From contig NZ_JAPENW010000001.1 of the NCBI RefSeq assembly GCF_026341855.1, positions 5,137,001 through 5,201,000 on the forward strand: a stretch of DNA of 64,000 nt, given 5' to 3'. Positions 8,054-16,075 of this stretch are shown in pieces (position 1 is the stretch's first letter; every line of letters starts with the position of its first letter). The notes under the pieces are model-generated. The model was not told the origin of the DNA. It saw only the letters and a list, made by a program, of their open reading frames with translations, and searched no databases. The stretch is from Streptomyces sp. NBC_00568. GTDB lineage: Bacteria > Actinomycetota > Actinomycetes > Streptomycetales > Streptomycetaceae. A program made the translations under genes and the position numbers.

Positions 8054-8863
8054 GTGAAAAAGCTCTCCGCACGACGACGCCATCCGCTGGCGGCGGTCGT
8101 CGTCCTACTCCTCGCGCTGGCGGCCACCGGGGGGCTGTACGCCGCGTTCGCACCCGCGGGCAAGGCGCAGGCCGATGAAACCGCCCAGTCCCTCGGCATC
8201 ACCGAGGGCAAGAAGCTGTACGCCGTGGGCTGCGCAAGCTGCCACGGAGCCGGCGGTCAGGGCACCACCGACGGGCCGAGCCTGGTGGGTGTGGGCGCCG
8301 CGGCGGTCGACTTCCAGGTCGGCACCGGCCGTATGCCGGCCCAGCAGCCGGGCGCGCAGATCCCGAAGAAGAAGGTCATCTACTCGCAGGCCGAGATCGA
8401 CCAGCTCGCGGCCTTCATCGCCTCGCTCGGCGCGGGTCCCACGATCCCGACGAAGAGCCAGGTCAGCCCCGAGGGCGCGGACATCGCCAAGGGCGGTGAA
8501 CTCTTCCGCACCAACTGCGCCCAGTGCCACAACTTCACCGGCAAGGGCGGCGCGCTGACACACGGCAAGTACGCGCCCGACCTGGAGGGTGTCGACCCGA
8601 AGCACATCTACGAGGCCATGCAGACGGGCCCGCAGAACATGCCGTCCTTCCCCGACACCACGCTGACGGAGAAGAACAAGCAGGACATCATCGCGTACCT
8701 CGACGCGGTCAACGGTGACGACACCGTGAGCCCCGGCGGTCTTGAGCTGGGCGGCCTCGGGCCGGTCAGCGAGGGCCTGTTCGGCTGGGTCTTCGGTCTC
8801 GGAACCCTGGTCGCCGTCGCCGTCTGGGTCGCCGCTCGGACCGCAAAGGCCAAGAAGTCATGA
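8054..8863 (+). CDS. qcrC: Cytochrome bc1 complex dihaem cytochrome c subunit
   Basis: The 269-residue protein has an N-terminal membrane anchor (about residues 10-32), two c-type haem sites (CASCH about residue 59 and CAQCH about residue 156) and a C-terminal membrane helix. This is the actinobacterial QcrC that replaces soluble cytochrome c and passes electrons directly to CuA of CtaC. GTG at 8054 is the start. Its stop overlaps the qcrA ATG by four bases, so qcrC and qcrA are coupled. Confidence 0.97.
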   Translation: MKKLSARRRHPLAAVVVLLLALAATGGLYAAFAPAGKAQADETAQSLGITEGKKLYAVGCASCHGAGGQGTTDGPSLVGVGAAAVDFQVGTGRMPAQQPGAQIPKKKVIYSQAEIDQLAAFIASLGAGPTIPTKSQVSPEGADIAKGGELFRTNCAQCHNFTGKGGALTHGKYAPDLEGVDPKHIYEAMQTGPQNMPSFPDTTLTEKNKQDIIAYLDAVNGDDTVSPGGLELGGLGPVSEGLFGWVFGLGTLVAVAVWVAARTAKAKKS

Positions 8864-9936
8864 GTAGCCAAGACATTCCAGAAGAGAACGTGCCCGCTGA
8901 GCGGGCCTCCGACGACCACACCGGGCACGGTCGTGGCTCGGTAGCCGTCGCGGACGAGCAGAACCCGTTCGCGGACCCCGGGCTTCCGCCCCATGAGCAC
9001 CGCATCCAGGACATCGACGAGCGGGCCGCCAAGCGGTCCGAACGCCTTGTCGCCATGCTGTTCGTGCTGTCGATGCTGGCCACCGTCGGGTTCATCGCCT
9101 CGTACGTGGCGATCCCGAACGACAAGTCGGTCTTCGTCTTCCCGCTCGGGCACATCAGCGCGCTGAACTTCGCGCTGGGCATGACGCTCGGTGTGGCGCT
9201 GTTCGCGATCGGCGCGGGTGCGGTCCACTGGGCCCGCACGCTGATGTCCGACGTGGAGATCGCCGACGAGCGTCACGCGATCGAGGCGGAGCCCGAGGTC
9301 AAGGCCAAGGTCATGGCCGACTTCAAGGCGGGTGCCAAGGAGTCCGCGCTCGGCCGTCGCAAGCTGATCCGCAACACGATGTTCGGCGCGCTGGCCCTGT
9401 TCCCGCTCTCCGGCGTCATGCTGCTGCGCGACCTCGGTCCGCTGCCGGGCACGAAGCTGCGCCACACGCTGTGGTCAAAGGGCAAGCTCCTCGTCAACAT
9501 GAACACGAACGAGCCGCTGCGTCCCTCGGACGTGGCCGTCGGTTCGCTCACCTTCGCCAAGCCCGAGGGCCTGGAGGAGCACGACGAGGACTTCCAGAAG
9601 GAGATCGCCAAGGCGGCCCTGATGATCATCCGGCTCCAGCCGGACAACATCAAGGACAAGCAGGAACTCGAGTGGTCCTACGACGGCATCGTGGCCTACT
9701 CGAAGATCTGCACCCACGTCGGCTGCCCGATCTCCCTGTACGAGCAGCAGACGCACCACGCCCTGTGCCCGTGCCACCAGTCCACCTTCGACCTCTCCGA
9801 CGGTGCCCGGGTCATCTTCGGCCCGGCGGGTCACGCCCTGCCGCAGCTGCAGATCGGCGTGAACGCTGAGGGCTACCTCGAGGCTCTCAGCGACTTCCAG
9901 GAGCCCGTCGGTCCTGCATTCTGGGAGCGCGGATGA
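8860..9936 (+). CDS. qcrA: Cytochrome bc1 complex Rieske iron-sulfur subunit
   Basis: The 358-residue protein carries the Rieske motifs CTHVGC and CPCHQS, near residues 284 and 303. They bind the [2Fe-2S] cluster that oxidises menaquinol. Three membrane helices lie before the Rieske fold (about residues 62-82, 92-122 and 172-190), the long actinobacterial form. The N-terminus is acidic and cytoplasmic. The start ATGA overlaps the qcrC stop, and the end overlaps the qcrB start. Confidence 0.97.
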   Translation: MSSQDIPEENVPAERASDDHTGHGRGSVAVADEQNPFADPGLPPHEHRIQDIDERAAKRSERLVAMLFVLSMLATVGFIASYVAIPNDKSVFVFPLGHISALNFALGMTLGVALFAIGAGAVHWARTLMSDVEIADERHAIEAEPEVKAKVMADFKAGAKESALGRRKLIRNTMFGALALFPLSGVMLLRDLGPLPGTKLRHTLWSKGKLLVNMNTNEPLRPSDVAVGSLTFAKPEGLEEHDEDFQKEIAKAALMIIRLQPDNIKDKQELEWSYDGIVAYSKICTHVGCPISLYEQQTHHALCPCHQSTFDLSDGARVIFGPAGHALPQLQIGVNAEGYLEALSDFQEPVGPAFWERG

Positions 9937-11573
9937 GCACTACCACCACCTCCGGCTCGCGCTCCTCGCGCGAGAAGGCGCCCGCCGGTGAGCGGGTGGC
10001 CGACTGGGCCGACGGCCGTCTGGGGATCTACTCCCTGGCCAAGTCCAACATGCGCAAGATCTTCCCCGACCACTGGTCGTTCATGCTGGGTGAGATCTGC
10101 CTGTACAGCTTCATCATCATCATCCTCACGGGTGTGTACCTGACGCTGTTCTTCCACCCGTCGATGAACGAGGTGGAGTACCACGGCAGCTACGTCCCGC
10201 TGCAGGGCCAGCTGATGTCCGAGGCGTTCAACTCGACCATGCACATCTCCTTCGATGTGCGCGGTGGTCTGCTGATCCGGCAGATCCACCACTGGGCGGC
10301 GCTGATCTTCCTCGCCGGCATGTTCGTGCACATGATGCGCGTGTTCTTCACGGGTGCGTTCCGCAAGCCCCGTGAGGTCAACTGGGTCTTCGGATTCCTG
10401 CTGTTCGTCCTCGGCATGTTCACCGGCTTCACCGGTTACTCGCTCCCGGACGACCTGCTCTCCGGCACCGGTGTCCGCTTCATGGAGGGCGCGGTCCTGT
10501 CCGTGCCGATCGTGGGCACGTACCTGTCGTTCTTCCTGTTCGGCGGCGAGTTCCCGGGCGGCGACTTCGTCGCGCGCTTCTACTCGGTGCACGTGCTGCT
10601 GCTGCCGGGCATCATGCTCGGCCTGGTGGTGGGCCACCTGATCCTGGTCTTCTACCACAAGCACACGCAGTTCGCGGGCCCCGGCAAGACGAACAACAAC
10701 GTCGTCGGCATGCCGCTGCTGCCGGTCTACATGGCCAAGGCCGGAGGCTTCTTCTTCCTGGTCTTCGGTGTCATCGCGGCCATCTCCGCGATCGCCTCGA
10801 TCAACCCGATCTGGGCGATGGGTCCGTACCGTCCGGACATGGTGTCCACGGGCGCCCAGCCCGACTGGTACATGGGCTTCTCCGAGGGCCTGATCCGTGT
10901 CATGCCGGGCTGGGAGATCAACCTCTGGGGCCACACGCTCGTCCTGGGCGTGTTCATCCCGCTGGTGATCTTCCCGCTGGTCCTGGTCGCGATCGCGGTC
11001 TACCCGTTCATCGAGTCCTGGGTCACCGGCGACAAGCGCGAGCACCACATCCTGGACCGCCCGCGCAACGTCCCGACCCGGACCGCGTTCGGTGCCGCCT
11101 GGATCAGCTGGTACTTCGTCCTGCTCGTCGGCGGCGGCAACGACATCTGGGCCACGCACTTCCACCTGTCGATCAACTCGATCACCTGGTTCGTCCGGAT
11201 CTCGTTCTTCGTCGTGCCGGTGCTCACGTTCATCGCCACCAAGCGGATCTGCCTCGGCCTCCAGCGCCGGGACCGGGACAAGGTGCTGCACGGCCGCGAG
11301 TCGGGCATCATCAAGCGCCTGCCGCACGGTGAGTTCATCGAGGTCCACGAGCCGCTCAGCCAGGACGCGCTGCACACGCTCACCGCGCACGAGCAGTACA
11401 AGCCGGCCGAGATCGGCCCGACGGTCGACGAGAACGGTGTCGAGCGCAAGGTCTCGGGCACGCAGAAGCTGCGCGCCAAGATGAGCGAGGGCTTCTACGG
11501 GGAGGACAACCAGATCCCCAAGCCCACCGTCGAGGAGTACAAGGAGATCACGAGCGGCCACGGCCACCACTGA
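9933..11573 (+). CDS. qcrB: Cytochrome bc1 complex cytochrome b subunit
   Basis: The 546-residue cytochrome b carries two b-haems through His pairs, in helices such as IRQIHHWAALIFLAGMFVHMMR and FYSVHVLLLPGIM. It forms the quinol oxidation and reduction sites, with the conserved PDWY motif (QPDWYMGF) at the Qo site. The C-terminal extension of about 120 hydrophilic residues is typical of actinobacteria. It overlaps qcrA by four bases and is followed by a strong terminator, ending the ctaE-qcrCAB unit. Confidence 0.97.
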   Translation: MSTTTTSGSRSSREKAPAGERVADWADGRLGIYSLAKSNMRKIFPDHWSFMLGEICLYSFIIIILTGVYLTLFFHPSMNEVEYHGSYVPLQGQLMSEAFNSTMHISFDVRGGLLIRQIHHWAALIFLAGMFVHMMRVFFTGAFRKPREVNWVFGFLLFVLGMFTGFTGYSLPDDLLSGTGVRFMEGAVLSVPIVGTYLSFFLFGGEFPGGDFVARFYSVHVLLLPGIMLGLVVGHLILVFYHKHTQFAGPGKTNNNVVGMPLLPVYMAKAGGFFFLVFGVIAAISAIASINPIWAMGPYRPDMVSTGAQPDWYMGFSEGLIRVMPGWEINLWGHTLVLGVFIPLVIFPLVLVAIAVYPFIESWVTGDKREHHILDRPRNVPTRTAFGAAWISWYFVLLVGGGNDIWATHFHLSINSITWFVRISFFVVPVLTFIATKRICLGLQRRDRDKVLHGRESGIIKRLPHGEFIEVHEPLSQDALHTLTAHEQYKPAEIGPTVDENGVERKVSGTQKLRAKMSEGFYGEDNQIPKPTVEEYKEITSGHGHH

Positions 11574-11595
11574 TCCCCGGTAGTTCGCCACGGCG

Positions 11596-11626
11596 AGAGC
11601 CCCGTCCAGGCAATGGACGGGGCTCT
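11596..11626 (+). terminator. Rho-independent-like terminator after qcrB
   Basis: Perfect 12-bp stem AGAGCCCCGTCC (11596-11607) with GGACGGGGCTCT (11615-11626), seven-base loop, then ttg. It lies 22 bp past the qcrB stop. Confidence 0.88.
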
Positions 11627-11710
11627 TTGCCGTCTCGCGGGCTGGATAGGGTGGACTCACCCCGCGCAAGGGGTGAGTCCCTTCGCGTCACCTACGAACC
11701 AGGAGCGACC

Positions 11711-12775
11711 ATGAGCGCTGTGAACCCCGCTGGAGGCGACACCGCGGCGGTCCGTTCCTGGCCCCAGGTACTGAACGGTCTGCTCGAAGGCCGCGACCAG
11801 AGCGCGGACGACACGGCCTGGGCGATGGACCGCATCATGCGCGGCGAGGCGACCGACGCGCAGATCGCCGGGTTCGTGGTGGCGCTGCGGGCCAAGGGCG
11901 AGACCGTCCAGGAGATCTCCGGACTCGTCCGGGCGATGTACGAGCACGCCAATGTGATCGAGGTGCCCGGGCGCACCGTCGACATCGTCGGTACGGGCGG
12001 CGACGGCGCGAAGACCGTCAACATCTCCACGATGTCCTCGATCGTGGTGGCCGGCACCGGCGCCAAGGTGGTCAAGCACGGCAACCGGGCCGCGTCCTCC
12101 GCGTCCGGCTCCTCGGACGTCCTGGAGAAGCTCGGCGTCAATCTCCAGCTGCCGGTGAAGCGGGTCGCCGAGGTGGCGGAGGAGGCCGGGATCACCTTCT
12201 GCTTCGCGGTGAAGTTCCACCCGGCGCTGCGTCATGCGGCCGCGGCCCGCGGCCAGTTGGGCATCCGGACGACCTTCAACGTGCTCGGCCCGCTGACCAA
12301 CCCGGCGCGGGTGAAGGCCCAGGCGGTCGGAGTCGCCGACCCCCGCATGGCGCCGATCGTGGCGGGTGTGTTCGCCGAGCGAGGCAACTCCTCGCTGGTG
12401 TTCCGCGGTGACGACGGCCTCGACGAGCTGACCACCACCGCGGGCTCCCACGTCTGGGTGGTCCGCGACGGCAAGGTCACCGAGGAGCGCTTCGACCCGC
12501 GCGACGTCGGTCTCGACATCGTCCCGGTGGAGGCCCTGCGCGGCGCCGACGCCTCGTTCAACGCGGAGGTCGCCCGGCGCCTGCTGGACGGCGAGACCGG
12601 GCCCGTACGGGACGCGGTCCTGCTGAACTCGGCGGCGGCCCTCGTGGCCCTGTCTCCGACCGGCGCTCCGCTCGCGGACCAGCTCCGCGCCGGAATGGAG
12701 AAGGCGGCCGAGGCGATCGACTCCGGGGCCGCGAAGCGCACCCTCGACCGGTGGGTGGCCGCCAGCAACGCCTGA
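11711..12775 (+). CDS. trpD: Anthranilate phosphoribosyltransferase
   Basis: The 354-residue enzyme moves phosphoribose from PRPP to anthranilate in tryptophan synthesis. The PRPP-binding motif VGTGGDGAKTVNIST and the anthranilate-site KHGNRAASS stretch are present. The ATG at 11711 follows AGGAG with good spacing; the frame runs open further upstream to 11627 but overlaps the qcrB terminator. It stands apart from the fused TrpEG gene at 41-43 kb. A terminator hairpin follows. Confidence 0.96.
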   Translation: MSAVNPAGGDTAAVRSWPQVLNGLLEGRDQSADDTAWAMDRIMRGEATDAQIAGFVVALRAKGETVQEISGLVRAMYEHANVIEVPGRTVDIVGTGGDGAKTVNISTMSSIVVAGTGAKVVKHGNRAASSASGSSDVLEKLGVNLQLPVKRVAEVAEEAGITFCFAVKFHPALRHAAAARGQLGIRTTFNVLGPLTNPARVKAQAVGVADPRMAPIVAGVFAERGNSSLVFRGDDGLDELTTTAGSHVWVVRDGKVTEERFDPRDVGLDIVPVEALRGADASFNAEVARRLLDGETGPVRDAVLLNSAAALVALSPTGAPLADQLRAGMEKAAEAIDSGAAKRTLDRWVAASNA

Positions 12776-12797
12776 TCCCCGGGCGGGACGACGCGGG

Positions 12798-12824
12798 GGC
12801 GCAGTCCACGATCCGGACTGCGCC
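12798..12824 (+). terminator. Terminator after trpD
   Basis: Perfect 10-bp stem GGCGCAGTCC (12798-12807) and GGACTGCGCC (12815-12824), then ttgcg. It separates trpD from the riboswitch-controlled gene. Confidence 0.8.
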
Positions 12825-12861
12825 TTGCGCGTCGAAGATCTTCTGGCAAGATGCTGTACCA

Positions 12862-12980
12862 GGTCATGAGTGACAGTCATCAGGCCCCGGCCGACTGTCC
12901 GGCAACCCTCCGTCCGTGGCGGGGTGCCCCGGGTGAAGACCAGGTCGTAGGCAGCGAGGCCTACGGCAAGCGCGGACCCC
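12862..12980 (+). promoter_or_regulatory. SAM-IV riboswitch aptamer
   Basis: The 119-base leader matches the SAM-IV family of Actinomycetales from end to end. It has a GGTCATGAGTG 5' side, CCGGCAACCCTCC (12898-12910), the GGGGTGCCCC hairpin strand (12921-12930), GGGTGAAGACCAGG (12931-12944), a hairpin CGTAGGC/GCCTACG (12946-12965) and the 3' pseudoknot strand GGCAAGCGCGGACCCC. It should bind S-adenosylmethionine and lower expression of the downstream class-V aminotransferase when methionine supply is high. Confidence 0.93.
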
Positions 12981-13036
12981 TCCCGCTCTTCCGAGCGGAT
13001 GCAACCAGGGGTCCTGGTCGTTCGAGGGAGCCTTCT

Positions 13037-13057
13037 GTGAGCAAGCGAATGCGATAG
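13037..13057 (+). CDS. Six-codon micro-ORF MSKRMR in the SAM-IV leader
   Basis: A GTG start with a strong ribosome site (GAGGGAG, 13024-13030, six-base spacing) begins a reading frame coding MSKRMR then TAG. It lies 56 bases after the aptamer and 110 bases before the main gene. Two short hairpins (12983-12998 and 13004-13018) sit between aptamer and ribosome site. It may be a leader peptide that couples the riboswitch to translation or transcription. Translation is unproven. Confidence 0.45.
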   Translation: MSKRMR

Positions 13058-13167
13058 GGCGTCGAGCCCCGCCTCCGCGCACCCTTTTCACCTTTCCTTG
13101 CGCTGAGCCCTGCCTCCGGGCGGCCGGCTCGCGCAGCGATCCCGCCTGCCTCTCACAGGAGCTCGCC

Positions 13168-14529
13168 ATGTCTGTCTCCACCGCTGCCGCCGACCGGACC
13201 GTTTGTGCCCCTCTGGCCGTTCTGGGCCGGGATGTCACCGTCCCCCTCGTCACCGGCGGCGAGGTCACCTACGCCGCCCTCGACTACGCCGCCAGCGCGC
13301 CCGCCCTCCAGCGGGTGTGGGACGACGTGGCCGCGTACGCGCCGTACTACGGCAGCGTCCACCGGGGCGCCGGCTACCTCTCGCAGCTGTCCACCGACCT
13401 CTTCGAGAACGCCCGCAGGACCGTCGAGGAGTTCCTCGACTGCCGCGCCGGGGACCAGGTGGTCTTCACCCGCTCCACCACCGACTCGCTCAACCTGCTC
13501 GCCGCCGCGCTCCCGGCCGACTGCCAGGTCTTCGTCTTCGAGACCGAGCACCACGCCTCGCTGCTGCCCTGGCGCGACGCCCGGGTGACGTACCTGAACG
13601 CCCCGCGCACCCCGGGCGAGGCCGTCGCCACCCTGGAGCGCGCCCTCGCCGGCCGTGACCCCCAGGGGCCGGCCCTCGTCTGTGTCACCGGCGCCTCGAA
13701 CGTCACCGGGGAGCTGTGGCCGGTGCGTGAGCTGGCCGCCGCCGCGCACGCCCACGGTGCCCGGATCGTCCTCGACGCCGCGCAGCTCGCCCCGCACCAC
13801 CCGGTGTCGGTCCAGGACCTCGACGTCGACTGGGTCGCCTTCTCCGGGCACAAGCTGTACGCGCCCTTCGGCTCCGGTGTCCTCGCGGGCCGTTCCGACT
13901 GGCTGCGCGAGGCCGCCCCGTACCTCGCGGGCGGCGGCGCCAGCCGCAAGGTCACCCGGCGCGCGGACGGCGGCGTGGACGTGGAGTGGCACGACAGCGC
14001 CGCCCGGCACGAGGCGGGCTCGCCGAACGTCATCGGCGCCTACTCGATCGCGTCGGCCTGCAAGGCGCTCACCGAGGAGGGTTTCGACACCCTCGTCGCC
14101 CGTGAGCAGCACCTGATCCGTACCGTCCGCGCGGGTCTCGCGGAGGTCCCGGAGGTCCGGGTCCTCTCCCTCTTCGGCGACGACGCCCCGCGGGTCGGCG
14201 TCATCTCCTTCGTCGTCGAGGGCTGGAACAGCTCGCACTTCGCGGCCGCGCTCTCCGCCGAGTACGGCATCGGCGTCCGCGACGGCCTCTTCTGCGCCCA
14301 CCCGCTGGTCCGCACGCTGCTCGGCAGCGACCCGGAGACCCAGGGGGAGTGCGGCGCCCCCGAGGCGGCTCCCGGGGAGAAGTCCCTCAACGCCATCCGC
14401 GTCAGCTTCGGCGCCGGTACCCCCGACGAGCACGTGGAGCGTTTCGTCCGCGCGGTGCGCGAGCTCGTCCGGGACGGCGCGCGGTGGCAGTACCGCACCG
14501 AGGACGGCCGCTGCGTCCCGGCCGTCTGA
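13168..14529 (+). CDS. Class-V aminotransferase / cysteine-desulfurase-like PLP enzyme under SAM-IV control
   Basis: The 453-residue protein has the fold and PLP lysine (SGHKLYAP) of group II desulfurases. A Cys sits in RDGLFCAHPL, where SufS-type enzymes carry the catalytic Cys. The start ATG 13168 has AGGAG six bases upstream. Its only clear control element is the SAM-IV riboswitch, so it probably serves sulfur amino-acid metabolism: cysteine desulfuration, or a related beta/gamma lyase step. The reaction is not established. It is distant from the desulfurase-TusA fusion at 561-1943 and is not part of a suf or isc operon. Confidence 0.85.
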   Translation: MSVSTAAADRTVCAPLAVLGRDVTVPLVTGGEVTYAALDYAASAPALQRVWDDVAAYAPYYGSVHRGAGYLSQLSTDLFENARRTVEEFLDCRAGDQVVFTRSTTDSLNLLAAALPADCQVFVFETEHHASLLPWRDARVTYLNAPRTPGEAVATLERALAGRDPQGPALVCVTGASNVTGELWPVRELAAAAHAHGARIVLDAAQLAPHHPVSVQDLDVDWVAFSGHKLYAPFGSGVLAGRSDWLREAAPYLAGGGASRKVTRRADGGVDVEWHDSAARHEAGSPNVIGAYSIASACKALTEEGFDTLVAREQHLIRTVRAGLAEVPEVRVLSLFGDDAPRVGVISFVVEGWNSSHFAAALSAEYGIGVRDGLFCAHPLVRTLLGSDPETQGECGAPEAAPGEKSLNAIRVSFGAGTPDEHVERFVRAVRELVRDGARWQYRTEDGRCVPAV

Positions 14530-14566
14530 CACGCGCGGGTCGCGCCCGGAGGCGGTGTCCCGTCGG

Positions 14567-14848
14567 TCAGGAGTCGAGACCGATGGCGAACGCCGCCTCC
14601 AGGTCGTGCTCGGAGTACGTACGGAACGCCACATGCGTGTCCGTGGCCTCGACGCCCGGGATCTTGCTGATCTTGCCGGGGATGACGTCCGCCAGGTCGT
14701 CGTGGGCCTTGACCCGGACCATCGCGATCAGGTCGTAGGTGCCGGTGACGGAGAAGACCTCGCTGACGCTCTCCAGTGACGCGATCGACTCGGCGATCTC
14801 GGGGATCCGGTCCACGCTGGTCTTGATGAGGACGATCGCGGTGATCAC
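14567..14848 (-). CDS. Stand-alone Lrp/AsnC ligand-binding (RAM) domain protein
   Basis: The 93-residue protein is just the beta-alpha-beta-beta-alpha-beta RAM domain of Lrp/AsnC regulators (MITAIVLIKTSVDRIPEIAE, VTGTYDLIAMVR). It has no DNA-binding HTH. Such proteins bind amino acids and oligomerise with full-length Lrp regulators. It faces the class-V aminotransferase gene tail to tail. Family is clear; ligand and partner are not known. Confidence 0.9.
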   Translation of the reverse strand: MITAIVLIKTSVDRIPEIAESIASLESVSEVFSVTGTYDLIAMVRVKAHDDLADVIPGKISKIPGVEATDTHVAFRTYSEHDLEAAFAIGLDS

Positions 14849-14890
14849 GGCTGGTTCTCTCCCTCGGGGGCCACTGCTGGGGATCTCACC

Positions 14891-15658
14891 CTACTCGCGG
14901 TCCACCCGGCCCGGCTGCGGCGCCGGGGGTCCCGGCAGAGCCCCCGGGGAGGGTGCGGCGGCCGTACGGCGCCCGAACCGCGCCCACGCGTAGACGAACC
15001 CCAGCGAGAAGCCCACGAGGTGGGCCAGATAGGCGACCCCGGGTCCGGAGTCGCTGCGGCCCGCCGCCAGCCACTGCAGGGCGAACCAGAACGGCAGCAC
15101 CACCCAGGCCGGGAACCGCAGCGGCATGAAGAAGAGGAACGGGAAGAGACTGGTCACCCGGGCCTTGGGGAACAGGTACAGAAACGCGCCGAGCACCGCG
15201 GAGATCGCCCCGGACGCCCCGACCAGGGATTGCTGCGAGCCGGCGTTGGCGGCGGCGTAGCCGAGCAGGGCCAGATATCCGCAGCCCAGGTAGAAGAGGG
15301 CGAACTCCACATGGCCCATGCGTTCCTCGGTCATCACCCCGAAGACGTAGAAGAAGAGCATGTTGCCCAGGAGGTGGAGCCAGCTGCCGTGGATGAACAG
15401 GGCCGTGGCCGGGGTGAGCGCCTCGCGCGGGGCCCCGCCGAAGAGGTCGGACGGCACCACGCCCCAGCGGCGGAAGTACGCGCGCTGGGCGACCAGCAGT
15501 TCGTCCCCGGTGCCGTACGCGGGATTGAGGCCCGAGGCGGGACCGATCACGAAGATCAGACAGCACAGGACGATCAGCCCGTACGTCACCGGCGCGGACT
15601 GGCCCCGCACCGCCCTGCCGACCGCCGTACTCCAATTGCCGATCATGGTACAGAGCAT
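14891..15658 (-). CDS. Rhomboid-family intramembrane serine protease
   Basis: The 255-residue protein has six or seven membrane helices. The catalytic serine lies in GASGA (Ser 149) and the catalytic histidine in AHLVGF (His 213). HGSWLHLLGNM (about 90-100) is the conserved rhomboid helix-2 motif. It should cleave membrane proteins inside the bilayer; the substrate is unknown. It has a Pro-rich cytoplasmic tail. ATG 15658 is used; a second in-frame ATG four codons later is also possible and neither has a strong ribosome site. Confidence 0.93.
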   Translation of the reverse strand: MLCTMIGNWSTAVGRAVRGQSAPVTYGLIVLCCLIFVIGPASGLNPAYGTGDELLVAQRAYFRRWGVVPSDLFGGAPREALTPATALFIHGSWLHLLGNMLFFYVFGVMTEERMGHVEFALFYLGCGYLALLGYAAANAGSQQSLVGASGAISAVLGAFLYLFPKARVTSLFPFLFFMPLRFPAWVVLPFWFALQWLAAGRSDSGPGVAYLAHLVGFSLGFVYAWARFGRRTAAAPSPGALPGPPAPQPGRVDRE

Positions 15659-15801
15659 GACGCAACCGGACCGATCGGAGCAGACCGCCTCGCCGCCGCG
15701 GACACCAGAGCGTCGAGTACCCGCCAGGCCGTAGGGTTACGAGCCACATGCACCGGGAGACCGGCGCCGGACGGACACTAGAAGGAAAGAGCGACTGCCC
15801 T

Positions 15802-16041
15802 ATGACGGTTCCCCTGCCCGACGCCAAGACTCGCTGGCGCTGTGCCCTCTGCGGCAACCTCACGCGTTTCGACGTGACCCGCTCCTCGAAGGTCGTCGAG
15901 TATGTGCACCTCGACCTCGCCGGTGAGCCGAAGGTCGAGGAGCGCGAGGTGGTCAGTGAGACCATCGAGTCGGTGCGGTGCCGCTGGTGCAACGCGGTGG
16001 ATCAGGTCGAACTCGTGGACAGGCCGGGTGCCGGCTCCTGA
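15802..16041 (+). CDS. Small zinc-ribbon protein
   Basis: The 79-residue protein has two CxxC pairs (CALC and CRWC), a four-cysteine zinc ribbon. It probably binds nucleic acid or protein. The ATG at 15802 lies 15 bases after GAAGGA; an upstream in-frame ATG at 15748 would add 18 residues without a ribosome site. It precedes the NYN-domain gene by 34 bp on the same strand, so they may be co-transcribed. Function unknown. Confidence 0.75.
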   Translation: MTVPLPDAKTRWRCALCGNLTRFDVTRSSKVVEYVHLDLAGEPKVEEREVVSETIESVRCRWCNAVDQVELVDRPGAGS

Positions 16042-16075
16042 GGGAGCGGGCCCCGCACGGATATTGGGGTGACGG

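Noticed and set aside
9873..11669. Minus-strand 598-codon frame opposite qcrB
   Set aside because: Antisense shadow of cytochrome b; it also runs over the terminator of qcrB.
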